Of a DNA stretch of 64,000 nucleotides, positions 24,504 through 32,348 are shown piece by piece. Each line of letters starts with the position of its first letter. The stretch's first letter is position 1. The position numbers and the translations under genes were made by a program. The notes below the pieces were generated by a model that was not told the origin of the DNA, did not search any database, and was given only the letters and a program-made list of their open reading frames with translations. This DNA is from Pseudoxanthomonas sp. GM95 (lineage in GTDB: Bacteria; Pseudomonadota; Gammaproteobacteria; Xanthomonadales; Xanthomonadaceae), in the NCBI RefSeq assembly GCF_900109775.1, contig NZ_FOAX01000001.1, positions 992,001 to 1,056,000 of the forward strand, in the 5' to 3' direction.

Positions 24504-26567
24504 TCAACGCACCGGCATACCCGCCTGCGCGTTGTCGTCCGCATCCAGCAGCGCCAGCGAGCCGCCATCGAAACCAGCCGACAGGATCATCCCTTCACTG
24601 ACGCCGAAGCGCATCTTGCGCGGGGCGAGGTTGGCGATGAACACCACGCTACGGCCGACCAGCTTGTCCGGCTCGCCGTAGCTGCCGCGGATGCCGGAAA
24701 AAATCTGACGCTTGCCCAGCTCGCCGGCGTCCAGCTCGAAGCGCAGCAGCTTGTCCGAACCTTCGACGAGCTCGCACACCAGCACCTTGCCGATGCGCAG
24801 GTCGAGCTTGGCGAAGTCGTCCATGCCGATGAATGTGGCGCCTTCCGTGGCGGCCGGTGCAGGCGTGGCGTCCTTCTTCTTTTCCTGTGGCTTGACAGCA
24901 GCTGCAGGCGGGGCGGCGAGGGTGTCCTTGGAGGCGTCGGTCATGGCGTCGATCAGTTTCGGGTCAATGCGGGTGAACAGGGCGGTGTAGGGCTGGATGA
25001 CATGCGCGGTCAGCGGCTGGGCGAGTTCTTCCCACGCCAGCACGGGTGCGGACAGGAAAGCCTCGGCCTCGGCGCTGGTACGCGGCAGCACCGGCTTGAG
25101 GCCGGCGACCAGCACGCGGAACAGGTTCAGGCCCTGCGTGCACACCGACTGCAGTTGCGCGTCGGCACCGTCCTGCTTGGCGATCACCCACGGCTTGGTG
25201 TCGTCGATGTACTTGTTGGCCTCGTCAGCCAGCGCCATCACCTGGCGGATCGCCGAGGCCGGGTCGTTGCGCTCGTAAGCCTCGCGCACCGGCGCCAGCG
25301 CTTCGACGAAGCGCTTGTACTGCGCGGCATCCGGCAACGCATCGGCGAGCTTGCCGTCGAAGCGCTTGCCGATGAAGCCGGCGCAGCGGCTGGCCAGGTT
25401 GACGAACTTGCCGACCAGGTCCGCGTTGACGCGGGCGATGAAGTCGCCGAGGTTCAAATCAAGATCGTCGGTGCCGCCGGAAGACTTGGCCGCGAAGTAG
25501 TAACGCAGCGCTTCCGGCTCCAGGCCGACATCCAGATAGGTGCGCGCCATGATGAAGGTGCCGCGCGACTTGGACATCTTGGCGCCGTCCACGGTCAGGT
25601 AGCCGTTGACGTGCAGGCGCGTCGGCGCGCGGTGGCCCGTGCCATGCAGCACCGCCGGCCAGAACAGGCCGTGGAAGTTGACGATGTCCTTGCCGATGAA
25701 GTGGTGCAGCTCGGTCTGTGAACCGGCGGCCAGGTGCGGCGCGAAATCCTCGCCGATGCGCGCGCACAGGTTCTTGAAGCTGGACAGATAGCCGATCGGC
25801 GCGTCCAGCCACACATAGAAATACTTGCCCGGCTGGCCCGGAATCTGGAAACCGAAGTACGGCGCATCGCGCGAGATGTCCCACGCGCGCAGGCCGCCTT
25901 CGGCATCCAGCCACTCGCGCAGCTTGGCCTTCACGCCGGGCAGGGCGACATCGCCAGCCAGCCATTCGCGCAGGAAGCCATCGAAGTGACCGACCTCGAA
26001 GAAGAAATGCTCCGAGTCCCGCATTTCCGGCGTGGCGCCGGAGATCACCGACTTGGGTTCCTTCAGGTCGGTCGGCGAATAGGTGGCGCCGCAGACCTCG
26101 CAGTTGTCGCCGTACTGGTCGGCGCTGCCGCAATTGGGGCAGATGCCCTTGATATAGCGGTCGGGCAGGAACATTCCCTTGGCCGGGTCGTAGAACTGGG
26201 CCACGCTGCGGCGGCCGATGTGGCCGGCCTCTTCGAGCTTGGCGTAGAAGCTCTCGGTCAGCTCGCGATTGGTCTCGCCGTTGGTCGAATCGTAGTTGTC
26301 GAAGGCCACGCCGAAGGCGGCGAAATCGCGCTCGTGGCTGGCCTGGATGTTGGCGATGAAGGCCTCGGGCGTGACGCCGGCCTTCTCGGCCGCCAGCATG
26401 ATCGGCGTGCCGTGGGTGTCATCGGCACACACGTAGAAGACGTTGTCGCCGCGCATGCGCCGCGCCCGCACCCAGATATCGGCCTGGATGTAGCCCACCA
26501 GGTGGCCCAAGTGCAGCGGGCCGTTGGCGTAGGGCAGGGCATTGGAAACGAGCGCGGTGCGGGTCAT
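24504..26567 (-). CDS. metG: methionyl-tRNA synthetase
   Basis: Class I aminoacyl-tRNA synthetase of 687 residues, full length for the MetG1 type. The HIGH motif appears as HLGH (residues 19-22). A zinc knuckle with four cysteines (CPNCG then CEVCG) lies near 143-160. The KMSKS loop is exact near residue 332. A C-terminal tRNA-binding EMAPII-like domain from about residue 580 (FAKLDLRIGKVLVCELVEGS) mediates dimerisation. An Ala/Pro/Lys-rich linker precedes that domain. ATG at 26567. Confidence 0.97.
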   Translation of the reverse strand: MTRTALVSNALPYANGPLHLGHLVGYIQADIWVRARRMRGDNVFYVCADDTHGTPIMLAAEKAGVTPEAFIANIQASHERDFAAFGVAFDNYDSTNGETNRELTESFYAKLEEAGHIGRRSVAQFYDPAKGMFLPDRYIKGICPNCGSADQYGDNCEVCGATYSPTDLKEPKSVISGATPEMRDSEHFFFEVGHFDGFLREWLAGDVALPGVKAKLREWLDAEGGLRAWDISRDAPYFGFQIPGQPGKYFYVWLDAPIGYLSSFKNLCARIGEDFAPHLAAGSQTELHHFIGKDIVNFHGLFWPAVLHGTGHRAPTRLHVNGYLTVDGAKMSKSRGTFIMARTYLDVGLEPEALRYYFAAKSSGGTDDLDLNLGDFIARVNADLVGKFVNLASRCAGFIGKRFDGKLADALPDAAQYKRFVEALAPVREAYERNDPASAIRQVMALADEANKYIDDTKPWVIAKQDGADAQLQSVCTQGLNLFRVLVAGLKPVLPRTSAEAEAFLSAPVLAWEELAQPLTAHVIQPYTALFTRIDPKLIDAMTDASKDTLAAPPAAAVKPQEKKKDATPAPAATEGATFIGMDDFAKLDLRIGKVLVCELVEGSDKLLRFELDAGELGKRQIFSGIRGSYGEPDKLVGRSVVFIANLAPRKMRFGVSEGMILSAGFDGGSLALLDADDNAQAGMPVR

Positions 26568-26633
26568 GGTGGCGTGGCGAACAAGGGGGTGGCAATTATC
26601 GCATGGCGGCCCAGCGTGCCCTTGCGCAACGAA

Positions 26634-26657
26634 AAAGCCCGGCCAAGGCCGGGCTTT
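26634..26657 (-). terminator. intrinsic terminator after the DUF2147 gene
   Basis: Stem AAAGCCCGGCC (26634-26644) and GGCCGGGCTTT (26647-26657) with a 2-base loop. Minus-strand read-out continues as TTCG, giving a five-T run. Confidence 0.8.
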
Positions 26658-26681
26658 CGCGGATGGCAGTAGTGAAGACGC

Positions 26682-27122
26682 TTACTCGCGCACCCAGGTC
26701 TGCGCACGGCAGATGAAGGTGATGCAGCCGGAGACGTCCAGCTTCTTGCCGCCCGGCTGCAGCTCCATCTTCGACTTGTAGGTCTTGCCATTGGCTGGGT
26801 CGAGGATGGTGCCGCCGGCCCATTCGTTGGCGCCATCCGGCTTGAGGTTCCACAGGATGGTCATGCCCTTGATCGGCTTGTTCTTGCGATCGCCCGAGCA
26901 GCCGTCGCAGACCGGATTCGGGCCCTTGTCCGACTTCAGGATTTCCACGACCTTGCCGGTCAGGCTGCCGCCGGCGGCCTCGCTGATCTCGACGATCGAT
27001 TTCACCTCGCCCGTCTTGTCATCGATGGTCTTCCAGCGGCCCACGGCCCCATCGGCCGCCATCGCGCTGGAGCCAGCGCCGGCGAGGGTCAGCAGGGACA
27101 ACGTCAGGATCGTCTTGCGCAT
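26682..27122 (-). CDS. DUF2147 family secreted protein
   Basis: Exported protein of 146 residues with a signal peptide cleaved after AMA (residue 22). The mature part begins ADGAVGRWKTIDDKTGEVKS. It contains the DUF2147 pattern of a small beta-barrel with GKVVEIL, two cysteines in NPVCDGCSGD, and NEWAGGTILDPANGKTYKSK. A further cysteine pair near the C-terminus (SGCITFICR) is typical. Function unknown; probably periplasmic. A single gene bounded by terminators on both sides. Confidence 0.88.
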   Translation of the reverse strand: MRKTILTLSLLTLAGAGSSAMAADGAVGRWKTIDDKTGEVKSIVEISEAAGGSLTGKVVEILKSDKGPNPVCDGCSGDRKNKPIKGMTILWNLKPDGANEWAGGTILDPANGKTYKSKMELQPGGKKLDVSGCITFICRAQTWVRE

Positions 27123-27276
27123 GAGTCCCCTCCCAGGGATCGGTATCTGTCGCCCTTATACCGTACTGGGGCGTGTGGTGGGAGTGGTGCGTGCCTCCTC
27201 GGATTGGCACATATAGTTATTTCAATACATCTGGCGCGATGGGCTAGGTGCATCGCCGCGTTTGAATCTGGGCATG

Positions 27277-27307
27277 AAAAAGCCCCGGCGTTTCGGCCGG
27301 GGCTTTT
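27277..27307 (-). terminator. intrinsic terminator after TonB receptor 1
   Basis: Stem GCCCCGGC (27282-27289) and GCCGGGGC (27296-27303), extended by A-T pairs on both sides, 22 bp after the receptor stop. The minus strand continues as TTTTTC. Confidence 0.82.
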
Positions 27308-27328
27308 CCCTACTGCAACTGACAGTGG

Positions 27329-30139
27329 TTACTTGCCGAACGAATAGCGCATTTCGGCATACACGGCACGGCCGTACGGGTCGAAGTTGTTCGACTGGTA
27401 CGGAGCACCCGAGCTACCCGGATAGGTGTAGTCGTAGGGCGGCATCTTATTGAACAGGTTCGTCGACATGATCGACAGTTCCAGTCCATCAAACGCTTGA
27501 TACGAAATGCTCAGGTTGTGGGTGGTGTACGAACCCACGCGATGTGCCAGTGGCGCATCGTAGCCAGTGGTCGAGATCCAGGCGCGGTAGTTCGGCGTCT
27601 TGTCGATCCAGTTGGTGTACCAGGTCGCCGACAGGTTGCCCTTCGACCAGGTCAGCGAGCCGTTGGCCTTGCGGCGCGGGTCGCTGGTCCAGTAGGGGTC
27701 CCACACCAGGTCGGCCGGCGTGTCGCCGTCGTACTGGGTGTACTCGTGCTTGAGGTTCTGCGTGAAGCTGGTGCGCAGGTTGATATCACCCCAGGTGCCG
27801 AAGTCGTAGCCGTAGTTGAAGGCCGCGGTGACGGCTTCCAGCTTGCGGCGCGAGACGTTGATCTTCGGCGTGTAGATTTCGACGATGTTGCCTTGGCTGT
27901 TACGCGTGATCTGCGCCAGCGTGTTGACACACAGCGGCGAGTTGATGTCGTCCACGCCGGTACGGCAGCGGTATTCCTGCAGGGTCAGCGCGCCCGGGCT
28001 CTGCTGGGTGACTTCATCAGTGATGTCCCAGTTGTGATAGTCGACGGTCAGCGACATGCGGTCGATCGGCGCCCACACGACGCCCGCACTCCACACGTCG
28101 GCGTTGATTGGCTGCAGGTCGAGGTTGCCCGACTGCGTACCAAACACCTGGCGGCTGGAGTACTGCTGCGGGCAATTGTCTACCTGCTCCGGCGAGAAGC
28201 CGGCCAGCGAGCACTGGTAGTAGTCAGCAACCGAGGTGTAGTAGCCGCTGATGCCCTGGAACTGGTCAGACAGCGTCGGTGCACGGAAAGCGGTGCCGTA
28301 CTTGCCACGGATCAGCAGCGAATCAAACGGACGGAACTCCACGCCAAGGCTGTAGGTGCTCTTGTCGACCGTGCCACCGCCATCCGGCTTGAACGCGTCA
28401 TAGCGGCCAGACGCAGTAATGGTCAGCGGTTCAAACACCGGCAGGCGCAGTTCGGTCGTCAGCGCGTAGCGGTCACGATCACCGCCACCGCTCACTGCCG
28501 TGGTGCCCCAAACAGAACCGTCCAGCAGGCGCGGATCCGGCGTGTAGTCCCACTTCTGCTGGCCGACTTCGCCTACTACCGCGAGGCCCGCATCACCGCC
28601 CGGCAGGCTGAACAACGTGCCGTTGGTCAGCTGCATGCGCAGCATGCTGTCGGAGGTCTTGCTCTTGGACTTCACGTAGCCGGTGAAGCTGTTGAACTCT
28701 TCCGGGGTGATCGGCGAGTAGAACGCGGCGTAGTCCGGGGAGAACGTGCTGTAGCCGTAGCCATACGGATCCGGACCCAGGTCCGGACCCAGCACCTTGT
28801 CGATGAAGAACTGGTCAATCTTGTCGGCGAAGCGGGAGAAGTTGTTCTCCGTCAGCTTGTACTCGGTATAGGTGCCGCCAACGTCGTAGTCCCAGTTCGA
28901 GTCGCCGAACTTGCCCAATGCGCCGAAGGTGACGCGCAGCGAATCGCTGACGTCCTTGGACATGGTGCTGCCGAAGCCCTTGCCGCCCATTTCCTCGGGG
29001 GCGAACGAGCGCTGCAGGTTGACGAGGTCGTCCAGGTTCGGGTCGTAGAAATAGCCGAAATCGACGCTCGTGCCCCACCATGTGTAGCTGGAGCCGATGT
29101 GATACTTGGCCTCGTCATGGCTGTACAGCACATCGCCGTACAACTGCACATTGTCGTTGACGTCGAAGGTCGCGTGCACGTAGGCCTGGCCAGACTTCTG
29201 GCCGTTCATCAGGGTGCGGTAGCCCGGAGTGTTAGGCGAGCCGCAGTAGTATTCGTCACCGAAGCCTGGACGCTGCTGCAGCGCCATCGTGCCGCCAAAC
29301 AAGCCGCTGACGTTCTCGCAGTTGTTGGGGTCCATGAACTTGTAGCTGGTGAACGGGCTGTACACTAGGAAGTCGCGTCCTACCAGCTGCGGGGTATAGC
29401 CGTTCTGGTTGTACTGCTTGGTGATGTCGCGCTGGTAGCCCCAGATCGGATCGCGTTCTTCGTACTGCACGCCGCCGATGACATTGGTGCGGCCGTCTGC
29501 CGACGTCCAGCCGTCTGCGAAAGTGAAGCGGATGGTGTTGCCGCCGCCTTCGGTATAGGTGCCGCCACGCACCGACATCACGGCGCCATCCATCTTCTTT
29601 TTCAGGATGACGTTGATGACACCGGCGATTGCGTCCGAGCCATACAGGGACGACTGGCCGCCCGGCAGGATTTCGATGCGATCGACCAGGTCGATCGGAA
29701 TGCCGCTGATGTTGTTGAAGGTATCGCTGCCGTTGTACAGCGCTGGATAGTTGGCCATCGGGCGGCCATCGATCAGGTACTTGACGTAACCCGGCGGCAG
29801 GCCGAACAGGCTGACAGCGTTGGCTCCCTGGGTGAACGACGCCGAGCTCTGTGCACCCTGCACCGCGCCGGTGGCGAACGAGCTCTTCTGCAGGACTTCG
29901 GCCACGCTGCTGAAGCCGCGCGACTTGATGTCCTCTGCCGTGATCACCGTGACCGGAACGAAGGTCTCCAGTTCGGTCTGCGGAATCAGCGATCCCGTGA
30001 CGGTGACCTTCTCGAGATTCTTCGCCTCGGTGTTTGAAGAAGTTGCGTCCTGCGCGAAGGCAGCAGTCGGCAACAGCATGGCGGTGAAGACGGCCGCCGT
30101 CAGGCGACTCCGCTTCGGGAGTTGGTGCTTGCGAGACAT
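27329..30139 (-). CDS. TonB-dependent outer-membrane receptor 1
   Basis: Outer-membrane active transporter of 936 residues driven by TonB-ExbB-ExbD. It has a signal peptide (about 1-30, ending TAAFAQ), then a TonB-box-like EKVTVTGSLIP and the plug domain (VITAEDIKSRGFSSVAEVLQ; RIEILPGGQSSLYGSDAIAG), then a 22-strand barrel ending in aromatic YSFGK. There is no N-terminal signalling extension, so no FecI/FecR control is expected. Substrate unknown; no transport or degradation genes flank it. The ATG at 30139 is preceded by AGGGGA at a good distance. Its leader carries two palindromes and an upstream TGTGA-N6-TCACA site. Confidence 0.93.
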   Translation of the reverse strand: MSRKHQLPKRSRLTAAVFTAMLLPTAAFAQDATSSNTEAKNLEKVTVTGSLIPQTELETFVPVTVITAEDIKSRGFSSVAEVLQKSSFATGAVQGAQSSASFTQGANAVSLFGLPPGYVKYLIDGRPMANYPALYNGSDTFNNISGIPIDLVDRIEILPGGQSSLYGSDAIAGVINVILKKKMDGAVMSVRGGTYTEGGGNTIRFTFADGWTSADGRTNVIGGVQYEERDPIWGYQRDITKQYNQNGYTPQLVGRDFLVYSPFTSYKFMDPNNCENVSGLFGGTMALQQRPGFGDEYYCGSPNTPGYRTLMNGQKSGQAYVHATFDVNDNVQLYGDVLYSHDEAKYHIGSSYTWWGTSVDFGYFYDPNLDDLVNLQRSFAPEEMGGKGFGSTMSKDVSDSLRVTFGALGKFGDSNWDYDVGGTYTEYKLTENNFSRFADKIDQFFIDKVLGPDLGPDPYGYGYSTFSPDYAAFYSPITPEEFNSFTGYVKSKSKTSDSMLRMQLTNGTLFSLPGGDAGLAVVGEVGQQKWDYTPDPRLLDGSVWGTTAVSGGGDRDRYALTTELRLPVFEPLTITASGRYDAFKPDGGGTVDKSTYSLGVEFRPFDSLLIRGKYGTAFRAPTLSDQFQGISGYYTSVADYYQCSLAGFSPEQVDNCPQQYSSRQVFGTQSGNLDLQPINADVWSAGVVWAPIDRMSLTVDYHNWDITDEVTQQSPGALTLQEYRCRTGVDDINSPLCVNTLAQITRNSQGNIVEIYTPKINVSRRKLEAVTAAFNYGYDFGTWGDINLRTSFTQNLKHEYTQYDGDTPADLVWDPYWTSDPRRKANGSLTWSKGNLSATWYTNWIDKTPNYRAWISTTGYDAPLAHRVGSYTTHNLSISYQAFDGLELSIMSTNLFNKMPPYDYTYPGSSGAPYQSNNFDPYGRAVYAEMRYSFGK

Positions 30140-30180
30140 TGAGTTAAATCCCCTAAAAATGGCTTTTATCGTTGCAAGGA

Positions 30181-30214
30181 CGCCAATCCTTGGCGATGTG
30201 TCACACCGTGTGAC
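30181..30214. repeat. two tandem palindromes in the TonB receptor 1 leader
   Basis: CGCCAA-TCC-TTGGCG (30181-30195) and GTCACAC-C-GTGTGAC (30200-30214) lie 42-75 bp upstream of the receptor start. They could be operator half-sites or mRNA hairpins. Confidence 0.6.
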
Positions 30215-30281
30215 GCATTCCATCCCAACGCGAAATTAACACGGCATTCATCGGCTTCGACAAATAAGTTTCGAGTGAAAA

Positions 30282-30297
30282 TGTGACTTGTATCACA
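30282..30297. promoter_or_regulatory. CRP/Clp-type binding site between TonB receptor 1 and apbC
   Basis: TGTGACTTGTATCACA is an exact TGTGA-N6-TCACA palindrome, the consensus for CRP and for Clp, its xanthomonad relative that responds to cyclic-di-GMP. It lies about 150 bp upstream of the receptor ATG and about 87 bp upstream of the divergent apbC ATG, so it could act on either promoter. Confidence 0.6.
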
Positions 30298-30383
30298 AAT
30301 TATTCAATTGTCATGGCTAAGTCAGAAGGCCGAAATTGTCTGCCAGGTATCGATTTGGTAATCGGTTCCACGACAATGTCGCC

Positions 30384-31223
30384 ATGAGTACCCCCGCACA
30401 TCGGCCCCAGGGCGGCCTGCAGCCCCATCCTCGTGTTCGCAACGTCATTGCCGTGGGTTCCGGCAAGGGCGGGGTGGGCAAATCCACGACTGCGGTGAAC
30501 CTGGCGCTGGCCCTGGCGGCCACGGGCGCCAGGGTGGGCGTGCTGGACGCTGACATCTACGGGCCCAGCGTGCCGGCCATGCTGGGGCTGTCGGGCAAGC
30601 CGGACAGCCCGGACAACAAGTCGATCGAGCCGATGCGGGCGTTCGGCATCGAAACCATGTCGATCGGCTTCCTGATCGATGCCGACACGCCGATGATCTG
30701 GCGCGGGCCGATGGCCACCGGCGCGCTGACACAGCTGTTCAACGACACGCTGTGGGGCAACCTGGACTACCTGCTGATCGACCTGCCGCCGGGAACGGGC
30801 GACATCCAGCTAACCCTGTCGCAGAAGATCCCGGTCGCCGGGGCGGTGGTGGTGACCACGCCGCAGGACATCGCCACGCTGGACGCGCGCAAGGCACTGA
30901 AGATGTTCGAGAAGGTTGAAGTCGCGGTACTGGGCATTGTGGAGAACATGGCCCAGCACGTGTGCAGCAACTGCGGGCACATCGAGCACCTGTTCGGCCA
31001 GGGCGGTGGACAGGCGATGGCGGCCAACTACGGCGTCCCACTGCTGGGCTCACTGCCGCTGGACGTGCGCATCCGTGAGCAGGCCGACGCGGGTGAGCCG
31101 GTGGTCGTGGCGGCGCCGGATTCCGCCGTGGCCCTTGCCTACCGGAATGTGGCGGCGGCGCTGATGGCCGAACTGGACAAGCGCCCGCGCGCGGCCATGC
31201 CGATCGCGTCCTCGCTGGTCTGA
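30384..31223 (+). CDS. apbC: iron-sulfur cluster carrier protein ApbC/Mrp
   Basis: P-loop ATPase of 279 residues that carries and transfers [4Fe-4S] clusters. The deviant Walker A is [12 protein letters not shown] (residues 25-36), followed by [14 protein letters not shown] and [13 protein letters not shown]. The cluster-binding CSNC motif is near residues 194-197. The N-terminal MIP18/DUF59 domain found in many Mrp proteins is absent; only about 20 residues precede the P-loop. ATG at 30384 (MSTPAHRP). Divergent from TonB receptor 1 and followed 80 bp later by dcd. Confidence 0.94.
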   Translation: MSTPAHRPQGGLQPHPRVRNVIAVGSGKGGVGKSTTAVNLALALAATGARVGVLDADIYGPSVPAMLGLSGKPDSPDNKSIEPMRAFGIETMSIGFLIDADTPMIWRGPMATGALTQLFNDTLWGNLDYLLIDLPPGTGDIQLTLSQKIPVAGAVVVTTPQDIATLDARKALKMFEKVEVAVLGIVENMAQHVCSNCGHIEHLFGQGGGQAMAANYGVPLLGSLPLDVRIREQADAGEPVVVAAPDSAVALAYRNVAAALMAELDKRPRAAMPIASSLV

Positions 31224-31303
31224 GGCGCAGCCGGGACAGCTGTCCCCGCCGCCCCTACAATGCAGCTTCCACACCGCACCACCGCATAGGGAACGACCGC
31301 CGC

Positions 31304-31873
31304 ATGAGCATCAAGAGCGACCGCTGGATCAAGCGCATGGCCGAACAGCACGGCATGATCGAGCCGTTCGAACCGGGCCAGGTCAAGCACGATCCCGATG
31401 GCCATCGCATCGTCAGCTATGGCACGTCCAGCTATGGCTACGACGTGCGCTGCTCGCGCGAGTTCAAGGTGTTCACCAACATCAACTCCACGATCGTGGA
31501 CCCGAAGCACTTCGACAGCGGCAGCTTCGTGGACGTTGAATCGGACGTGTGCATCATCCCGCCCAACAGCTTCGCGCTGGCGCGCACGGTCGAGTACTTC
31601 CGCATCCCGCGCAGCACGCTGGTGGTGTGCCTGGGCAAGAGCACCTACGCGCGCTGCGGCATCATCGTCAACGTCACGCCGCTGGAGCCGGAGTGGGAAG
31701 GCCACGTGACGCTGGAGTTCTCCAACACCACGCCGCTGCCGGCGCGCATCTACGCCAATGAGGGCGTAGCGCAGATGCTGTTCTTCGAATCGGATGAAGT
31801 CTGCGAGACCAGCTACAAGGATCGCGGTGGCAAGTACCAGGGCCAGACCGGCGTGACCTTGCCGCGGACCTGA
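31304..31873 (+). CDS. dcd: dCTP deaminase
   Basis: Converts dCTP to dUTP, the main route to dTTP precursors in gammaproteobacteria. Length 189 residues, close to E. coli Dcd (193). Family segments include [37 protein letters not shown] and [10 protein letters not shown]. The catalytic glutamate lies in the [14 protein letters not shown] region. A TACAAT box (31256-31261) and an AGGGAA element precede the ATG. Confidence 0.96.
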   Translation: MSIKSDRWIKRMAEQHGMIEPFEPGQVKHDPDGHRIVSYGTSSYGYDVRCSREFKVFTNINSTIVDPKHFDSGSFVDVESDVCIIPPNSFALARTVEYFRIPRSTLVVCLGKSTYARCGIIVNVTPLEPEWEGHVTLEFSNTTPLPARIYANEGVAQMLFFESDEVCETSYKDRGGKYQGQTGVTLPRT

Positions 31874-31918
31874 TTCCACGTAATACGCAGCGGCGCATAC
31901 GCGCCGTGCGATCGATCG

Positions 31919-31948
31919 AGGCGTCGCTCCCGGGTGGGTGCGGCGCCT
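31919..31948 (+). terminator. intrinsic terminator after dcd
   Basis: AGGCGTCGC (31919-31927) pairs with GCGGCGCCT (31940-31948) with one G-T wobble, followed by TTTTCTTTTG on the plus strand. Confidence 0.65.
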
Positions 31949-31961
31949 TTTCTTTTGCGCG

Positions 31962-32153
31962 TCAGTTGCGGCAGTTGGCGGCGTCGCCGCTGGCGCGCTT
32001 CAGCAGCAGGTTGACGCCGGCCAGGATCAGGAACACCGGCCACCACGTGGCGATCAGATGGCCCACGTCGAAGGTGGAAAAGCCCAGGTTGTCCAGCAGG
32101 AACAGGCTGCCCAGGACGATCAGGACGCAGGCGGGGATCAGGTGGCGGCGCAT
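31962..32153 (-). CDS. small two-span membrane protein (LiaI/DUF5668-like)
   Basis: Inner-membrane protein of 63 residues. Two hydrophobic helices are visible: HLIPACVLIVLGSLFLLDNL and ATWWPVFLILAGVNLLL, joined by a short polar turn. This layout resembles the small LiaI/LiaF transmembrane-region domain. GAGG about 8 bases before the ATG at 32153 supports the start. Function unknown, possibly envelope-stress related by family. It lies between dcd and TonB receptor 2. Confidence 0.72.
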   Translation of the reverse strand: MRRHLIPACVLIVLGSLFLLDNLGFSTFDVGHLIATWWPVFLILAGVNLLLKRASGDAANCRN

Positions 32154-32293
32154 GGTGGAGACCTCGGTGAGTGGGTGAGGCCATGCTGGGCTTGGACGCA
32201 CTTGGAATCAGGTGCCGGAAGTCAACTTTTTCATGGACGGAAGGCATGTGCACCGATAGGGCAGGCCTGCAGGCGCACAGCCAAAAAAACAAG

Positions 32294-32321
32294 ACGGGAG
32301 CCCCTCGAAAGGAGCTCCCGT
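32294..32321 (-). terminator. intrinsic terminator after TonB receptor 2
   Basis: Stem ACGGGAGC (32294-32301) and GCTCCCGT (32314-32321). On the minus strand it is followed by CTTGTTTTTTTGG. Confidence 0.82.
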
Positions 32322-32348
32322 GCGGTGTTGCCAATCCAGCGATGAAGC

